From the NCBI RefSeq assembly GCF_003443735.1, contig NZ_CP031969.1, forward strand, positions 2,108,001 to 2,172,000: DNA of 64,000 bases, read 5' to 3'. Positions 43,707 to 51,920 of this stretch are shown piece by piece (position 1 is the first letter of the stretch; the number at the start of each line of letters is the position of its first letter). Made by a program: the position numbers and the translations under genes. Source of the stretch: Streptomyces sp. CC0208. GTDB lineage: Bacteria > Actinomycetota > Actinomycetes > Streptomycetales > Streptomycetaceae. The notes under the pieces are model-generated. The model was not told the origin of the DNA and ran no database searches. It saw nothing but the letters and a program-made list of their open reading frames with translations.

Positions 43707-45535
43707 CCCAACTCCCTTGTGGACGGGCCTGACTGTGCTTTGCTCACGATGACGTCACCGAGGACCAGGTAATCGATCTCGGTGCCGAGGAAGCACTCCA
43801 GCGCGTCGCGCGGGGTGCACACGATGGGTTCGCCGGCCACGTTGAACGATGTGTTGATCAGGCAGGGCAGCCCCGTCCGGTCCCGGAAGGCACGCAGCAG
43901 GGCGGCCAGTGGGGGGTTGGTCAGGTCGGTGACGGTCTGGGCCCGCGCGGTGCCGTCCACATGGCAGGCACCGGGCAGCAGGGCGCGCGCCGGCTCCCGC
44001 ACCGGGAAGACGAAGGTCATGTAGGGGGATCCGGTCTTCTTGCCCAGGTCGAGGACGTCCGCAGCGTCCTCCTCCAGCAGGACGGGGGCGAACGGGCGGA
44101 AGGGCTCGCGGCGCTTGACACGGGTGTTGATGATGTCCTGGATGTCGTCGAACCCCGGGTTGGCGAGGATGCTGCGGTTTCCCAGCGCGCGCGGCCCGTA
44201 CTCCATCCGGCCCTGGAACCAGCCGATGACGACCTTCTCGCACAGCAGTCCGGCGACGTCCTCGGCCAGCTTCCCGTCCGCGCACTGTCGCCACCACACT
44301 CGTCCGGAGTACTCGCGCAGGGCCGCCTCGATGTCGTCCGGGCCGAAGGCGGGACCCAGGTAGGGGCTCGTGCGGTGCACCGGCCGCTCGCCGAGTTCTC
44401 GTACGGCGTGATGGCCCGCGCCGATGGCCACGCCCACGTCGCTGGCGCCGAAGCTGACGCGCAGGTCCTGGAACTGGCCGGAGGCGGCGAGCAGCTTGGA
44501 GTTGTTGACGCAGTTCAGCGCCAGGCCGCCCTCCAGCAGCAGCCGGGTCCGGTCGGTGCGTTTCTCCAGGGCGGCGAGCTGATGGGCGGTCACCGCCTCC
44601 ACGGTCTCCTGCGCCCAGCGGGCGACTTGGGCCTTGAAGGCGAAGTCGGCCTGGTCCGCCGACGAGCCGGAGGGGGCCGCCGCGCGGCCGAAGACCTCGT
44701 CGAAGAGCGCGTAGTAGCTCTGGGTGTCGAGGAGTTCGTTACGGAACCGCAGCTCGTATCGGCCGTCGTCCATCAGTTCCACGACCTGGTCGAGGAGCGG
44801 GTTGTCACCGGCCGGTTCGGCGTAGGAGGCGAGCCCCATCACCTTGTACTCGTCGTTGTTGGGCACGAAGCCGAGGTAGCGGGTGACCTTGCTGTACAGC
44901 ATGGCGAGGGAGTTGGCGATGTCCACCGAGCACTCCTCGAAGACCGCGTGGCCGTGATCGTCGATCTCGCCCATGACCGACGAGAACGTCTCGGCCCGGC
45001 CGTCGCTGACCAGGAAGGCCGCTTCGCCACCGCCCGCCAGATAGTGGCCGCACATCAGGTGCGCCAGATGGTGCGGTACGAGCTTCAGCCGACCGTCCGG
45101 GATCTCGTACCCGGTGCGCTCGGCGAAGTCCGAGCGTATGGCCTCCTCCGACGTCACCCGCCGGTACAGCTCTCCGAGTCGGGAGAACTGCTCGAACTTC
45201 GCCGTGAGGGCGAGTGGTGAGGCGAGCAGGCCGCGCAGCTGACTCTCGACGACCTCCGGGGTGAAGGCCCAGGGAAAGGCGAACACGTCGACGTCCCCAA
45301 GCCCGGCCCCGGCCTCCCGCAGCGCCCAGCGCAGAGCACGCGCCGGGAAGTCGGAGGTCTTCTTCTCCCGGTTGAGCCGCTCCTCCTCCACCGCCGCGAC
45401 GAGTTCGCCGTCCACGAAGACGGCGGCCCCGGCATCGTGGCCGAGCAGCCGATACCGGTCGACGCCGCTCCGGCGGAAGTGACGCGCGAAGACATCAGCC
45501 GTATGAGTGAATCCGTTGAACCCGACGACGATCAT
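43703..45535 (-). CDS. NodU/CmcH-family O-carbamoyltransferase
   Basis: A 610-residue carbamoyltransferase that uses carbamoyl phosphate and ATP, via carbamoyl-adenylate, to carbamoylate a hydroxyl group. The N-terminal Kae1-like domain has GHDAGAAVFVDGELVAAVEEERLNR and the metal-binding HHLAHL; FNNDEYKVMGLA-like PNNDEYKVMGLASYAEP is also typical. The C-terminal YrdC-like part includes VIGWFQGRMEYGPRALGNRSILANP and TGLPCLINTSFNVAGEPIVCTP. Length matches the family. It predicts an O-carbamoyl group in the product of this cluster. It lies 13 nt after the TrpE-like gene. Confidence 0.92.
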   Translation of the reverse strand: MIVVGFNGFTHTADVFARHFRRSGVDRYRLLGHDAGAAVFVDGELVAAVEEERLNREKKTSDFPARALRWALREAGAGLGDVDVFAFPWAFTPEVVESQLRGLLASPLALTAKFEQFSRLGELYRRVTSEEAIRSDFAERTGYEIPDGRLKLVPHHLAHLMCGHYLAGGGEAAFLVSDGRAETFSSVMGEIDDHGHAVFEECSVDIANSLAMLYSKVTRYLGFVPNNDEYKVMGLASYAEPAGDNPLLDQVVELMDDGRYELRFRNELLDTQSYYALFDEVFGRAAAPSGSSADQADFAFKAQVARWAQETVEAVTAHQLAALEKRTDRTRLLLEGGLALNCVNNSKLLAASGQFQDLRVSFGASDVGVAIGAGHHAVRELGERPVHRTSPYLGPAFGPDDIEAALREYSGRVWWRQCADGKLAEDVAGLLCEKVVIGWFQGRMEYGPRALGNRSILANPGFDDIQDIINTRVKRREPFRPFAPVLLEEDAADVLDLGKKTGSPYMTFVFPVREPARALLPGACHVDGTARAQTVTDLTNPPLAALLRAFRDRTGLPCLINTSFNVAGEPIVCTPRDALECFLGTEIDYLVLGDVIVSKAQSGPSTRELG

Positions 45536-45548
45536 CGATGACTCCGCC

Positions 45549-46868
45549 CTATACCAGGAAGGCCAGCTTCAGTTGCAGTTCGCGCAGCTCCTGCTCGGCC
45601 GACGACTCCACGGTCACCCCGCCCGCGCAGCGCAGCAGCACGTCGTCACCCTCGCGCACTCCGCAGGTGACGACGGTGCTGGAGACCAGGTCGGCGCCGG
45701 CGCCCCGGTACCAGCCGACAGCCCCGCTGTAGAAGCCGCGCGGCACGTCCTCGATCTCGTCCAGCAAGCGCTGCGCGCGGGCCTTGGGCGCGCCGGTGAC
45801 GACACCGCGCGGGAAGTTGCCGAGCACGGCGGCCACGTCGAGCGCCGGACGGGCGAGCCGTCCGCGCACGGTGGTCGCCAGGTACGTGGTCGGGCCGATG
45901 ACCGTCGGCTCCAGCATGTCGCACACGGATACAGAGGCGGGTGCGCAGAACTTGCCGAGGTCGTTGCGTTCCAGGTCGACGAGCATGACGTGTTCGGCGA
46001 AGTACTTGGAATCCGCGCGCAGCCGCTCGCGCAGCACGGCCAGCTCGGCGTCGTCGCGGGCAGCCGGCTGAGTACCCGCGAAGACCCGGGTGCTCACCCG
46101 GTCGCCGGTGACCGACAGGTGGGGCAGTGAGCAGGCGCCGAAAAAACCTTGGCCGCCCAGGCTCACCCAGTACGAGTAGTCCGCGTACCGATAGCGGTGG
46201 GAGATCTGCCGGAAGTACTCGGTGAGCGGCATCCGGGGCCGCACCCGGACCGACTGGGAGATGACGGCCTGGTACACGTCACCGCGGCGCAAATGGCCGC
46301 GTACGGCCTCCAGTTGTTCGGTGTAGCGCGCCTCGTCCAGCCGGCTCAGCACATCGCAGAGCGGGGTGGCCCGCGACAGCAGTGCGGGCGCGGGCTCGGC
46401 CCGGACGCGCTCGACGATCCGCTCGGCCTCGGCTCGCAGGCCGTCGTCTCCGCTGATCCGAACCGTGTCGTCGCTCTCGTCGTACCGGACGGCTGCCGCC
46501 ACTCGGGCGACGAAGCCGAGCAGCCGGTCGTCGCTGACGGTACCGCCGGGGCGGGCCGGCGGCGCGCGAAGGCCGTCGTACGCGAGGGCGAAGACCAGCT
46601 CGCCGGCTTCCTCGGTGGCCGAGCGCAGCAGCCGGTCGATGTGCCGGGTCGGCGATCCGGGCACCCGCCGTCCCTGCCGGTACAGGCCCGAGGCGCGCAC
46701 CTCCCAGGCGCCCTCCAGCGAGGCGAGAAGGTAGCTGCGCCGCCCCGGCGGGTCCGGAGAACGGTAGAAGAACAGGGAGCCGAAGAGTGCTTCCACCGGC
46801 TCGATCAGACGGTACGGATCGAGACCGACGCTCCCTGTGCGGCCATCCACCGCGCTCGTGTACGTCAC
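45549..46868 (-). CDS. Chorismate-binding aminodeoxy(iso)chorismate/anthranilate synthase component I-like enzyme
   Basis: A 439-residue member of the chorismate-binding family (TrpE/PabB/PhzE component I). Conserved blocks are AVISQSVRVRPRM, RVFAGTQPAARDDAEL, VMLVDLERNDLGKFC, FPRGVVTGAPKARAQRLLDEIE and GFYSGAVGWY. The motif that is PIKGT in PabB-type ADC synthases reads VFAGT, so the covalent Lys is missing, as in anthranilate and ADIC synthases. The N-terminal regulatory domain is shorter than in housekeeping TrpE. It starts at GTG 46868. The glutaminase partner is probably the TrpG-like gene two genes upstream. The product would be an amino-deoxy-chorismate isomer or anthranilate. Confidence 0.82.
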   Translation of the reverse strand: MTYTSAVDGRTGSVGLDPYRLIEPVEALFGSLFFYRSPDPPGRRSYLLASLEGAWEVRASGLYRQGRRVPGSPTRHIDRLLRSATEEAGELVFALAYDGLRAPPARPGGTVSDDRLLGFVARVAAAVRYDESDDTVRISGDDGLRAEAERIVERVRAEPAPALLSRATPLCDVLSRLDEARYTEQLEAVRGHLRRGDVYQAVISQSVRVRPRMPLTEYFRQISHRYRYADYSYWVSLGGQGFFGACSLPHLSVTGDRVSTRVFAGTQPAARDDAELAVLRERLRADSKYFAEHVMLVDLERNDLGKFCAPASVSVCDMLEPTVIGPTTYLATTVRGRLARPALDVAAVLGNFPRGVVTGAPKARAQRLLDEIEDVPRGFYSGAVGWYRGAGADLVSSTVVTCGVREGDDVLLRCAGGVTVESSAEQELRELQLKLAFLV

Positions 46869-46876
46869 CCGGCCCC

Positions 46877-48331
46877 CTAGACCACGAAGTCGAAGGCGTT
46901 CGTGGCCGCCGGGCGCGCCGGCGACTCGGAGTCGGCTCGCCCGCCCTCTGCGTGCCGCGGCGGCTGACCGGTGGCCGAGCGGATACGGGAGTTGACCTCA
47001 TCGGAGTAGAAGAGCCGGACGAACCGGTCGCTGAGGTCGGCGAATTCAGGGACGTACTTGATGCGCTCCGCGTCGCGGGTGACGATCCCGAGGCATTCCA
47101 GGGCGTCGAAGGCCGTTCGGAAGCGCTCCAGCGGCCGGGAGCCCGGGGGGTAGTGGGACTCGAAGGCGCGGATGTCGAGCTCGGCGTGTTTCATGGCGAG
47201 CACCAGATGGCGGCGGAGCGACTCGTCCTCGTCGAGCGGGAAGACCTTCTCCACCGCCGATTCACCGCTGTTGATACGGCGCATGTACTCGCGGTAGTTG
47301 AAGGCGTTGAGGTAGGTGTGGCTGTGGCTGTGGCTGTATCCGCTGGCGCCGAGCGCGAGCACGTAGCCGTTGTTTCCCCAGTGGTTGTCCTGGTAGTGGA
47401 AGATCCAGTCCTCGCGGGGAAAGAGGTTGCGCGAATACTGCCAGTACCCCATGTCGAGCATGCGGCGCTTGGCGTACCGGTAGAGGGTGAGGCTGCGGCG
47501 GAACATGCGGGCCGGGTCGTCGACGCTCAGCAGTGTCCTGTTGTTGATGGAGCCCTCGCGCACCGACAGGGTGAACAGCGTGATCTGGGTGGGCAACGGG
47601 TCCAGGGCGGCCACGGCGTCCATGGTGCGTTCCATGTTGCCGAACGCCTCGCGTTCGATCCCCGCGATCAGATCGATGTTGACGTTGGGCACGCCGCTGT
47701 CGGCCATGTGGTAGTAGGTGCGGATCACCTCGTCCGGCGAGTCGTTGCGGCGCGACTTGCGCAGGATCTCCGGGTCGAGGGTCTGCACTCCCATGGACAG
47801 GCGGTTCACGCCGTGCTCGGCCATGGCCCGGATGCGATCGAGGGTGGCCGAATCGGGTGAGCACTCGTAGGTGATCTCACGGCAGCCGGAGAGGTCGAAG
47901 CGGCCGATGACGCGTTCGAAGAGGAAGGCGATCTGCTCCGGGTTGAGCCTGCTGGGCGTGCCACCGCCGACGAAGACGGTCTCGATCCGCCAGCCGGGAC
48001 GCGCCTGCAAGTAGCTCTGCGCTTCCTTCTCCAGGCAGTGCAGGTAATCCCAGATGATCGTTGTGTCGTCCCGTACGACCGCGACGCTGTAGTAGCAGAA
48101 GCTGCACTTCTGACGGCAGAACGGGATGTGGATGTAGAGGTTGTGCGAGAACGTCTCGCTTCCCTCCCACAGTTCCTCGGGTGTCGGTCGCTGTTCGCCG
48201 GCAGGCTGCCAGGCAGACAGGGGCGGATAGGAGAAGACGAGGCCCGGAATGTGGTTCTCGGCCTCCATCAGGGTGTCGATGACGGCGTCCCGGCCACGGT
48301 CATTGACGTCGAACAGGAACTCGGCAGGCAT
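46877..48331 (-). CDS. HemN-like radical SAM protein (1)
   Basis: A 484-residue radical SAM protein of the HemN/HemW-like family. The cluster motif CRQKCSFC (CxxxCxxC) with the following YY occurs in YIHIPFCRQKCSFCYYS, then VFVGGGTPSRLNPEQI and RLSMGVQTLDPEIL. A HemN-type C-terminal domain (GYSHSHSHTYLNAFNYREYMRRI) is present. Characterised biosynthetic relatives (YtkT/C10P, NosN, class-C methyltransferases) use two SAM molecules for methyl transfer or cyclopropanation on sp2 carbons. The context with chorismate-derived units suggests such chemistry rather than haem synthesis, but this is inferred. The ATG at 48331 has AGAGGA upstream. Confidence 0.85.
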   Translation of the reverse strand: MPAEFLFDVNDRGRDAVIDTLMEAENHIPGLVFSYPPLSAWQPAGEQRPTPEELWEGSETFSHNLYIHIPFCRQKCSFCYYSVAVVRDDTTIIWDYLHCLEKEAQSYLQARPGWRIETVFVGGGTPSRLNPEQIAFLFERVIGRFDLSGCREITYECSPDSATLDRIRAMAEHGVNRLSMGVQTLDPEILRKSRRNDSPDEVIRTYYHMADSGVPNVNIDLIAGIEREAFGNMERTMDAVAALDPLPTQITLFTLSVREGSINNRTLLSVDDPARMFRRSLTLYRYAKRRMLDMGYWQYSRNLFPREDWIFHYQDNHWGNNGYVLALGASGYSHSHSHTYLNAFNYREYMRRINSGESAVEKVFPLDEDESLRRHLVLAMKHAELDIRAFESHYPPGSRPLERFRTAFDALECLGIVTRDAERIKYVPEFADLSDRFVRLFYSDEVNSRIRSATGQPPRHAEGGRADSESPARPAATNAFDFVV

Positions 48332-48415
48332 GGGTGGGTCCTCTTGTGGCGGAAGGAGGGACGGTCGGAGGGTGCGTGGGGACAGGGCCGACGAGTGGCC
48401 GCGTGGCCGGCCGGC

Positions 48416-49018
48416 TCACATGGCCAGGAAGTTCACGAAAACGCGTATGCCGTGCGGTGTTCCGATGGACTCCGGGTGGAACTGCACTCCGTACAGCCGG
48501 TGCCACCGGGATTCGAAGGACATGACTTCGTTGTCGTCCTCGGCGATGCTGGTGATCATCGAGCGGTGGGGCAGCGACTCGGGGGCGACGACGCTGCTGT
48601 GGTAGCGCATGACCTCGGCGGCCTCCGGTAGCCCGGCGAGCAGTCGGGAGGATGCCGTCAGGCCGAGCCGGGAGATCCGGCCGTGCCGGCCGTCCCGGGC
48701 CGCGGTGATGCGCCCGCCCAGGTGGCGAGCGAGGATCTGATGGCCGAGGCAGACGCCGAGCATCGGGATCCGTCCCGCGAATCGTCCGACGATCCGGTAG
48801 GCGTTCCCGCAGTCCGCGGCTTCCTCGGCGTGGCCGCCGCCCGCGGACAGCACGAGATGTGTGGGCCGCGCTCGCTCGACGCGGTCCACGGCTGCCGTGT
48901 TGGTGAGGATGTCGACCTCGGCCCCGCTCATGGCCAGGTACTGGGCGATGTTATGGGTGAACGAGTCGTGGTTGTCGATGATGACGGCGCGGCATTCGGC
49001 TGCGGCCGACTCGTTCAT
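48416..49018 (-). CDS. TrpG/PabA-like class-I glutamine amidotransferase
   Basis: A 200-residue glutaminase subunit that delivers ammonia to a chorismate-binding partner. The Cys-His-Glu triad is visible: MLGVCLGHQILARHLGG for Cys, and GVQFHPESIGTPHG for His and Glu. The N-terminus AVIIDNHDSFTHNIAQYLAMSGAEVDIL is typical of TrpG. The oxyanion strand reads LVLSAGGGHAEEA instead of SPGPG. The ATG at 49018 overlaps the chorismatase-like stop (ATGA). Its partner is most likely the TrpE-like protein at 45.5-46.9 kb, one gene away across the radical SAM gene. Confidence 0.88.
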   Translation of the reverse strand: MNESAAAECRAVIIDNHDSFTHNIAQYLAMSGAEVDILTNTAAVDRVERARPTHLVLSAGGGHAEEAADCGNAYRIVGRFAGRIPMLGVCLGHQILARHLGGRITAARDGRHGRISRLGLTASSRLLAGLPEAAEVMRYHSSVVAPESLPHRSMITSIAEDDNEVMSFESRWHRLYGVQFHPESIGTPHGIRVFVNFLAM

Positions 49019-50175
49019 GCGGTCGCTCCCTCCTGCTGCTCCGTCCCGCTGGGCTCGCCGCGCATCGCCCGTGCCTCGATCTCGAAGACGAGTTCGGGGC
49101 GGCACACGGGCACGTAGGTGAGCAGGTGCGGGAAGGCCAGCCCCTCTGCGGCGAGATACGCGAAGAACGCCTCCCGCACCGCGGGGTCCCGGCAGTAGAC
49201 GTAGGCGCTGCAGATGTCCTGCGGCCCTGTCCCGCCCGCTGCGAGGACACCGACGAGCGAGCGCATCGCGTAGTCGACGCAGACGGACGGGTCCTCGGAA
49301 GTGATGGAGTGGCCCTGCGGATCGATGCTGGAGATTCCGGACACGTTCACGGTGCGGCGGCCGGCCATCCGCAGCAGATTGCCGCGGACGAACCGGGGTC
49401 CGTACCTGCTCGGCGCGGTCTGCAGGGTCGTGCTGAGGACCGTGAGGTCCTTTTCCGCCGCCCCTTCCGCCTCGCCTGTGGCCCGTATCGTCTCGTGCCG
49501 GGACGCCTCGACGATCAGGCTGACCTCGGCGCCGGGCGGCAGTCCCGCACCGATGCCGGTGCTGGCCGGGTACTGCCGGATTCCCCAGCGGTCGAAGGCC
49601 TCGTCCCTCGCCTTGTTCAAAGCACTGTAGGAACTGCCGATGTCGGCGAGGAAGAACCACGTACGGTCGATGTCGAGGGGGGTCATGCCCGCCTCGCGCA
49701 GCGCTGCCTCCACCACCTCCAGCCCGCAGGTGACCTGCTCGTAGGTGCCGGTCCCGGCCGGGCGGGGCAGGCAGTGGACAAGCCTGCGCACCCCTGACCC
49801 GTCGGGCATCCGGTGCGTCACCAGGGACGCGCCCGAGCTGATCCTGGCCACCGTCGCGTCGCCCGGCGCACGCGGTGCCAGCGCCGTCAGCTCGATGGAC
49901 GTGCCCGGTTCGCCGGTGTGCGTGGTCGGCCGTACCCAGACCCAACGGTCGTCGTGGACGGGCGGCGCCGTGGTCAGTTCCCCGAACACGACCGCCCGCA
50001 GCAGGTGCGCGCCGTATGCCGCGCACAGCTGGTCTGCCAGCGCCTCGACCGTGTCGAAGCCGACGGGTCCCGGCGCGTGGTGCACGGCGTGGATCTCGGT
50101 GTCGGCCACGCCCGGCACGGCGCGGATGGTGAGCGGGAGACTGGCCGGCGTGGTGGGCAGATCCGCGCGGGTCAT
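49015..50175 (-). CDS. Chorismatase-family (FkbO/Hyg5-like) protein
   Basis: A 386-residue protein resembling chorismatases, which hydrolyse or rearrange the enolpyruvyl group of chorismate and have a RidA/YjgF-like fold. Matching segments are RTWFFLADIGSSYSALNKARDEAFDRWGI, YPASTGIGAGLP, VNVSGISSIDPQGHSI and the C-terminal VCRPELVFEIEARA containing the catalytic-region Glu. The usual family members make dihydroxycyclohexadiene carboxylate or 3-hydroxybenzoate. Because two amino-deoxy-chorismate synthase systems flank it, an aminated substrate such as ADIC or ADC is an attractive alternative. It overlaps both neighbours by 4 nt. Confidence 0.72.
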   Translation of the reverse strand: MTRADLPTTPASLPLTIRAVPGVADTEIHAVHHAPGPVGFDTVEALADQLCAAYGAHLLRAVVFGELTTAPPVHDDRWVWVRPTTHTGEPGTSIELTALAPRAPGDATVARISSGASLVTHRMPDGSGVRRLVHCLPRPAGTGTYEQVTCGLEVVEAALREAGMTPLDIDRTWFFLADIGSSYSALNKARDEAFDRWGIRQYPASTGIGAGLPPGAEVSLIVEASRHETIRATGEAEGAAEKDLTVLSTTLQTAPSRYGPRFVRGNLLRMAGRRTVNVSGISSIDPQGHSITSEDPSVCVDYAMRSLVGVLAAGGTGPQDICSAYVYCRDPAVREAFFAYLAAEGLAFPHLLTYVPVCRPELVFEIEARAMRGEPSGTEQQEGATA

Positions 50176-51704
50176 GTACGGCCCCCCGCCCGCCTCCGGC
50201 GTACCGGATCGATCGAGGCGCTCACCGGTGCGCGGTCGATGGGCGAGAAGTCGTAGCGGTCGACCGGGTCGTGCTTGAGGTCGGTGATGAGCCCGTTGGC
50301 CGCCCGGATGCGGGACAACACCGACTCGCTGGCAAGCTTGATCGCGATGCTGTCCGCGAACGGCGCGCCCATGTCGGTGATCTGCATACGACGGTCGTCG
50401 ACCTCCAGGAGCCCGTGGTCGACGAAGGGGGCGAGTTCCCCGGCGAACTGGTCCACCGGGTCCACTCCGTAGCGCAGGCGGAATTCCTCGCGGTCCACCC
50501 CGGCGGACCGCAGGGGGAACATCACCGCCCGGCGCATGCGCTCGTCAAGATCGAGCCGCGCACCGCGCCACACCGGGGGACGACCGCTCTCGACGGCCGC
50601 CGTGTAGCTGTCGATGGTGCACTCGTTGTAGTACTGGGTCTGGCCGACATAACCGAAGCCGGAAACCCCGAACGGCAGGAGATTGATGTCCTCGATGGAA
50701 TCGTACTTGTTCTCCTGCTGACGCGAGTGGTGCTCGGTTTTCGCGTAGTAGAAGAGCGGGCCGCGACGGAATCCGATCTCCCTCATGATGATCTCGGTGG
50801 CAAAGTGCATGAGGAGCCGGTCACGATTCCCCGGGAAGATCTCCGGACTGTTCCGGTAATGCATGGAGATCGGATCGGACTGCTTGAACATCAGAGGAAA
50901 GATGTTGAACTTCTCGACGCCTGCGGCCACCAGGGAGCAAATGGTCGTGTACCAGTTCTCGAGATTCTGGTACGGAAGCCCGAAGATGAGGTCCACGGAG
51001 AGGTTTTCCACGCCCCGGTCGGCAAGCATCCCGAGTAATCGGTGCACGTCGGCCGCGGTGTGGCCCCGGTTGAGCTTTTCGAGGATGCGGTCCTCCATGG
51101 ACTGCACTCCGAACACCCAGCGGTTCACCCCGGCCTCGGCGATGGCGTCGAGGCGGTCCTCGTAGTCCGGTGCGCCGATGACGCTGGGGTGGAGCTCGAA
51201 GGTGGTTTCCGTGTCGGCCGTGACCTGCACGGATTCACGCAGGCGGGCGAAGACCTCGGTGATCTGACGAGGGTTCAGGTACGAGGGGGTGCCACCGCCG
51301 AAGTAGACGGTCTGTGCGGTGGGGTGACCGGTCAGCGCGCCGGTACCGGCCAGTTCCGCGTACAGGGTCCGCAGGTAGCGCTCGACCCGCTGCTCGGGCG
51401 GCAGGATCTCCTTGGCGAAATGGCAGAAGGTGCAGCGCTGTTCACAGAACGGGATGTGGAGATAAATGCTGCACATCCTGGTGGCCTGTGGCAGAAAATC
51501 CGCGGGGTCCACGGATCCCATGGCCTTGAGTGGTGGGTACGTGCCGATGAGGTAGTAATTCTCAATCGGCTGCAGTATGCCGAGCCGTTCCAGTGCGGCT
51601 AATGGAAGGCTGTCGACAGCGGAGTGCGCCTCGTCCGCCACCTGCTTTAAGTCAGGGAACGGTGATAAATCGCTCAAGTGCCAGTCTCCCCCGGTAGGCG
51701 ACAC
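50172..51704 (-). CDS. HemN-like radical SAM protein (2), with a TTA codon
   Basis: A 510-residue HemN-like radical SAM protein and first gene of the long minus-strand operon. The cluster motif is CEQRCTFC in YLHIPFCEQRCTFCHF, followed by VYFGGGTPSYLNPRQI, RWVFGVQSMEDRILEKLNRGH and VDLIFGLPYQNLENW. It is only distantly similar to the second radical SAM protein of the operon. The GTG at 51704 is the longest start; a TTG at 51677 has a better SD (GGGGGAG, 8 nt away). A TTA codon at 51666-51668 lies just inside either start, so translation should need the bldA tRNA. Methyl-transfer or carbon-bond chemistry on a chorismate-derived unit is inferred. Confidence 0.86.
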   Translation of the reverse strand: MSPTGGDWHLSDLSPFPDLKQVADEAHSAVDSLPLAALERLGILQPIENYYLIGTYPPLKAMGSVDPADFLPQATRMCSIYLHIPFCEQRCTFCHFAKEILPPEQRVERYLRTLYAELAGTGALTGHPTAQTVYFGGGTPSYLNPRQITEVFARLRESVQVTADTETTFELHPSVIGAPDYEDRLDAIAEAGVNRWVFGVQSMEDRILEKLNRGHTAADVHRLLGMLADRGVENLSVDLIFGLPYQNLENWYTTICSLVAAGVEKFNIFPLMFKQSDPISMHYRNSPEIFPGNRDRLLMHFATEIIMREIGFRRGPLFYYAKTEHHSRQQENKYDSIEDINLLPFGVSGFGYVGQTQYYNECTIDSYTAAVESGRPPVWRGARLDLDERMRRAVMFPLRSAGVDREEFRLRYGVDPVDQFAGELAPFVDHGLLEVDDRRMQITDMGAPFADSIAIKLASESVLSRIRAANGLITDLKHDPVDRYDFSPIDRAPVSASIDPVRRRRAGGRT

Positions 51705-51795
51705 GCAAGTTCCCGGGCTCCCTGTGCGGAGCCTGTGGACCCGAATGGTGTCGACACGTTTCGTGGATAGCTGCTTGAAGCAATGAACTCTGAAC

Positions 51796-51825
51796 AGGTA
51801 ACAGTGCGGTGCGCGTGGCTGTCAA
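51796..51825 (-). promoter_or_regulatory. Candidate promoter of the main biosynthetic operon
   Basis: On the minus strand a perfect TTGACA (51820-51825) is followed after 18 nt by TTACCT (51796-51801). It is about 92 nt upstream of the GTG start of the first radical SAM gene and just downstream of the hairpin that ends the PhzE-like unit. Confidence 0.45.
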
Positions 51826-51856
51826 CCCCGAATATTCCCGGACCGGTCACGGCTTT

Positions 51857-51892
51857 GGCCCGCACCGGTCGAGGCATGGGCCGGTGCGGGCC
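51857..51892 (-). terminator. Strong hairpin downstream of the PhzE-like gene
   Basis: A perfect 12-bp stem (GGCCCGCACCGG with CCGGTGCGGGCC) and 12-nt loop begin 28 nt after the PhzE-like stop codon. It probably ends that transcript and separates it from the operon that starts at the next gene. Confidence 0.75.
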
Positions 51893-51920
51893 GACGGGAG
51901 CTTGCTGATGCCGACGGGTC

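Noticed and set aside
45549..46868. Calling the TrpE-like protein PabB (ADC synthase)
   Set aside because: The PIKGT motif with its covalent Lys is absent (VFAGT instead), which fits anthranilate- or ADIC-type chemistry better. I leave the exact product open.
46877..51704. Assigning either radical SAM protein as HemN or HemW
   Set aside because: Both lie in a coupled biosynthetic operon, are unlike each other and carry extra N-terminal regions; haem-pathway genes are absent here.
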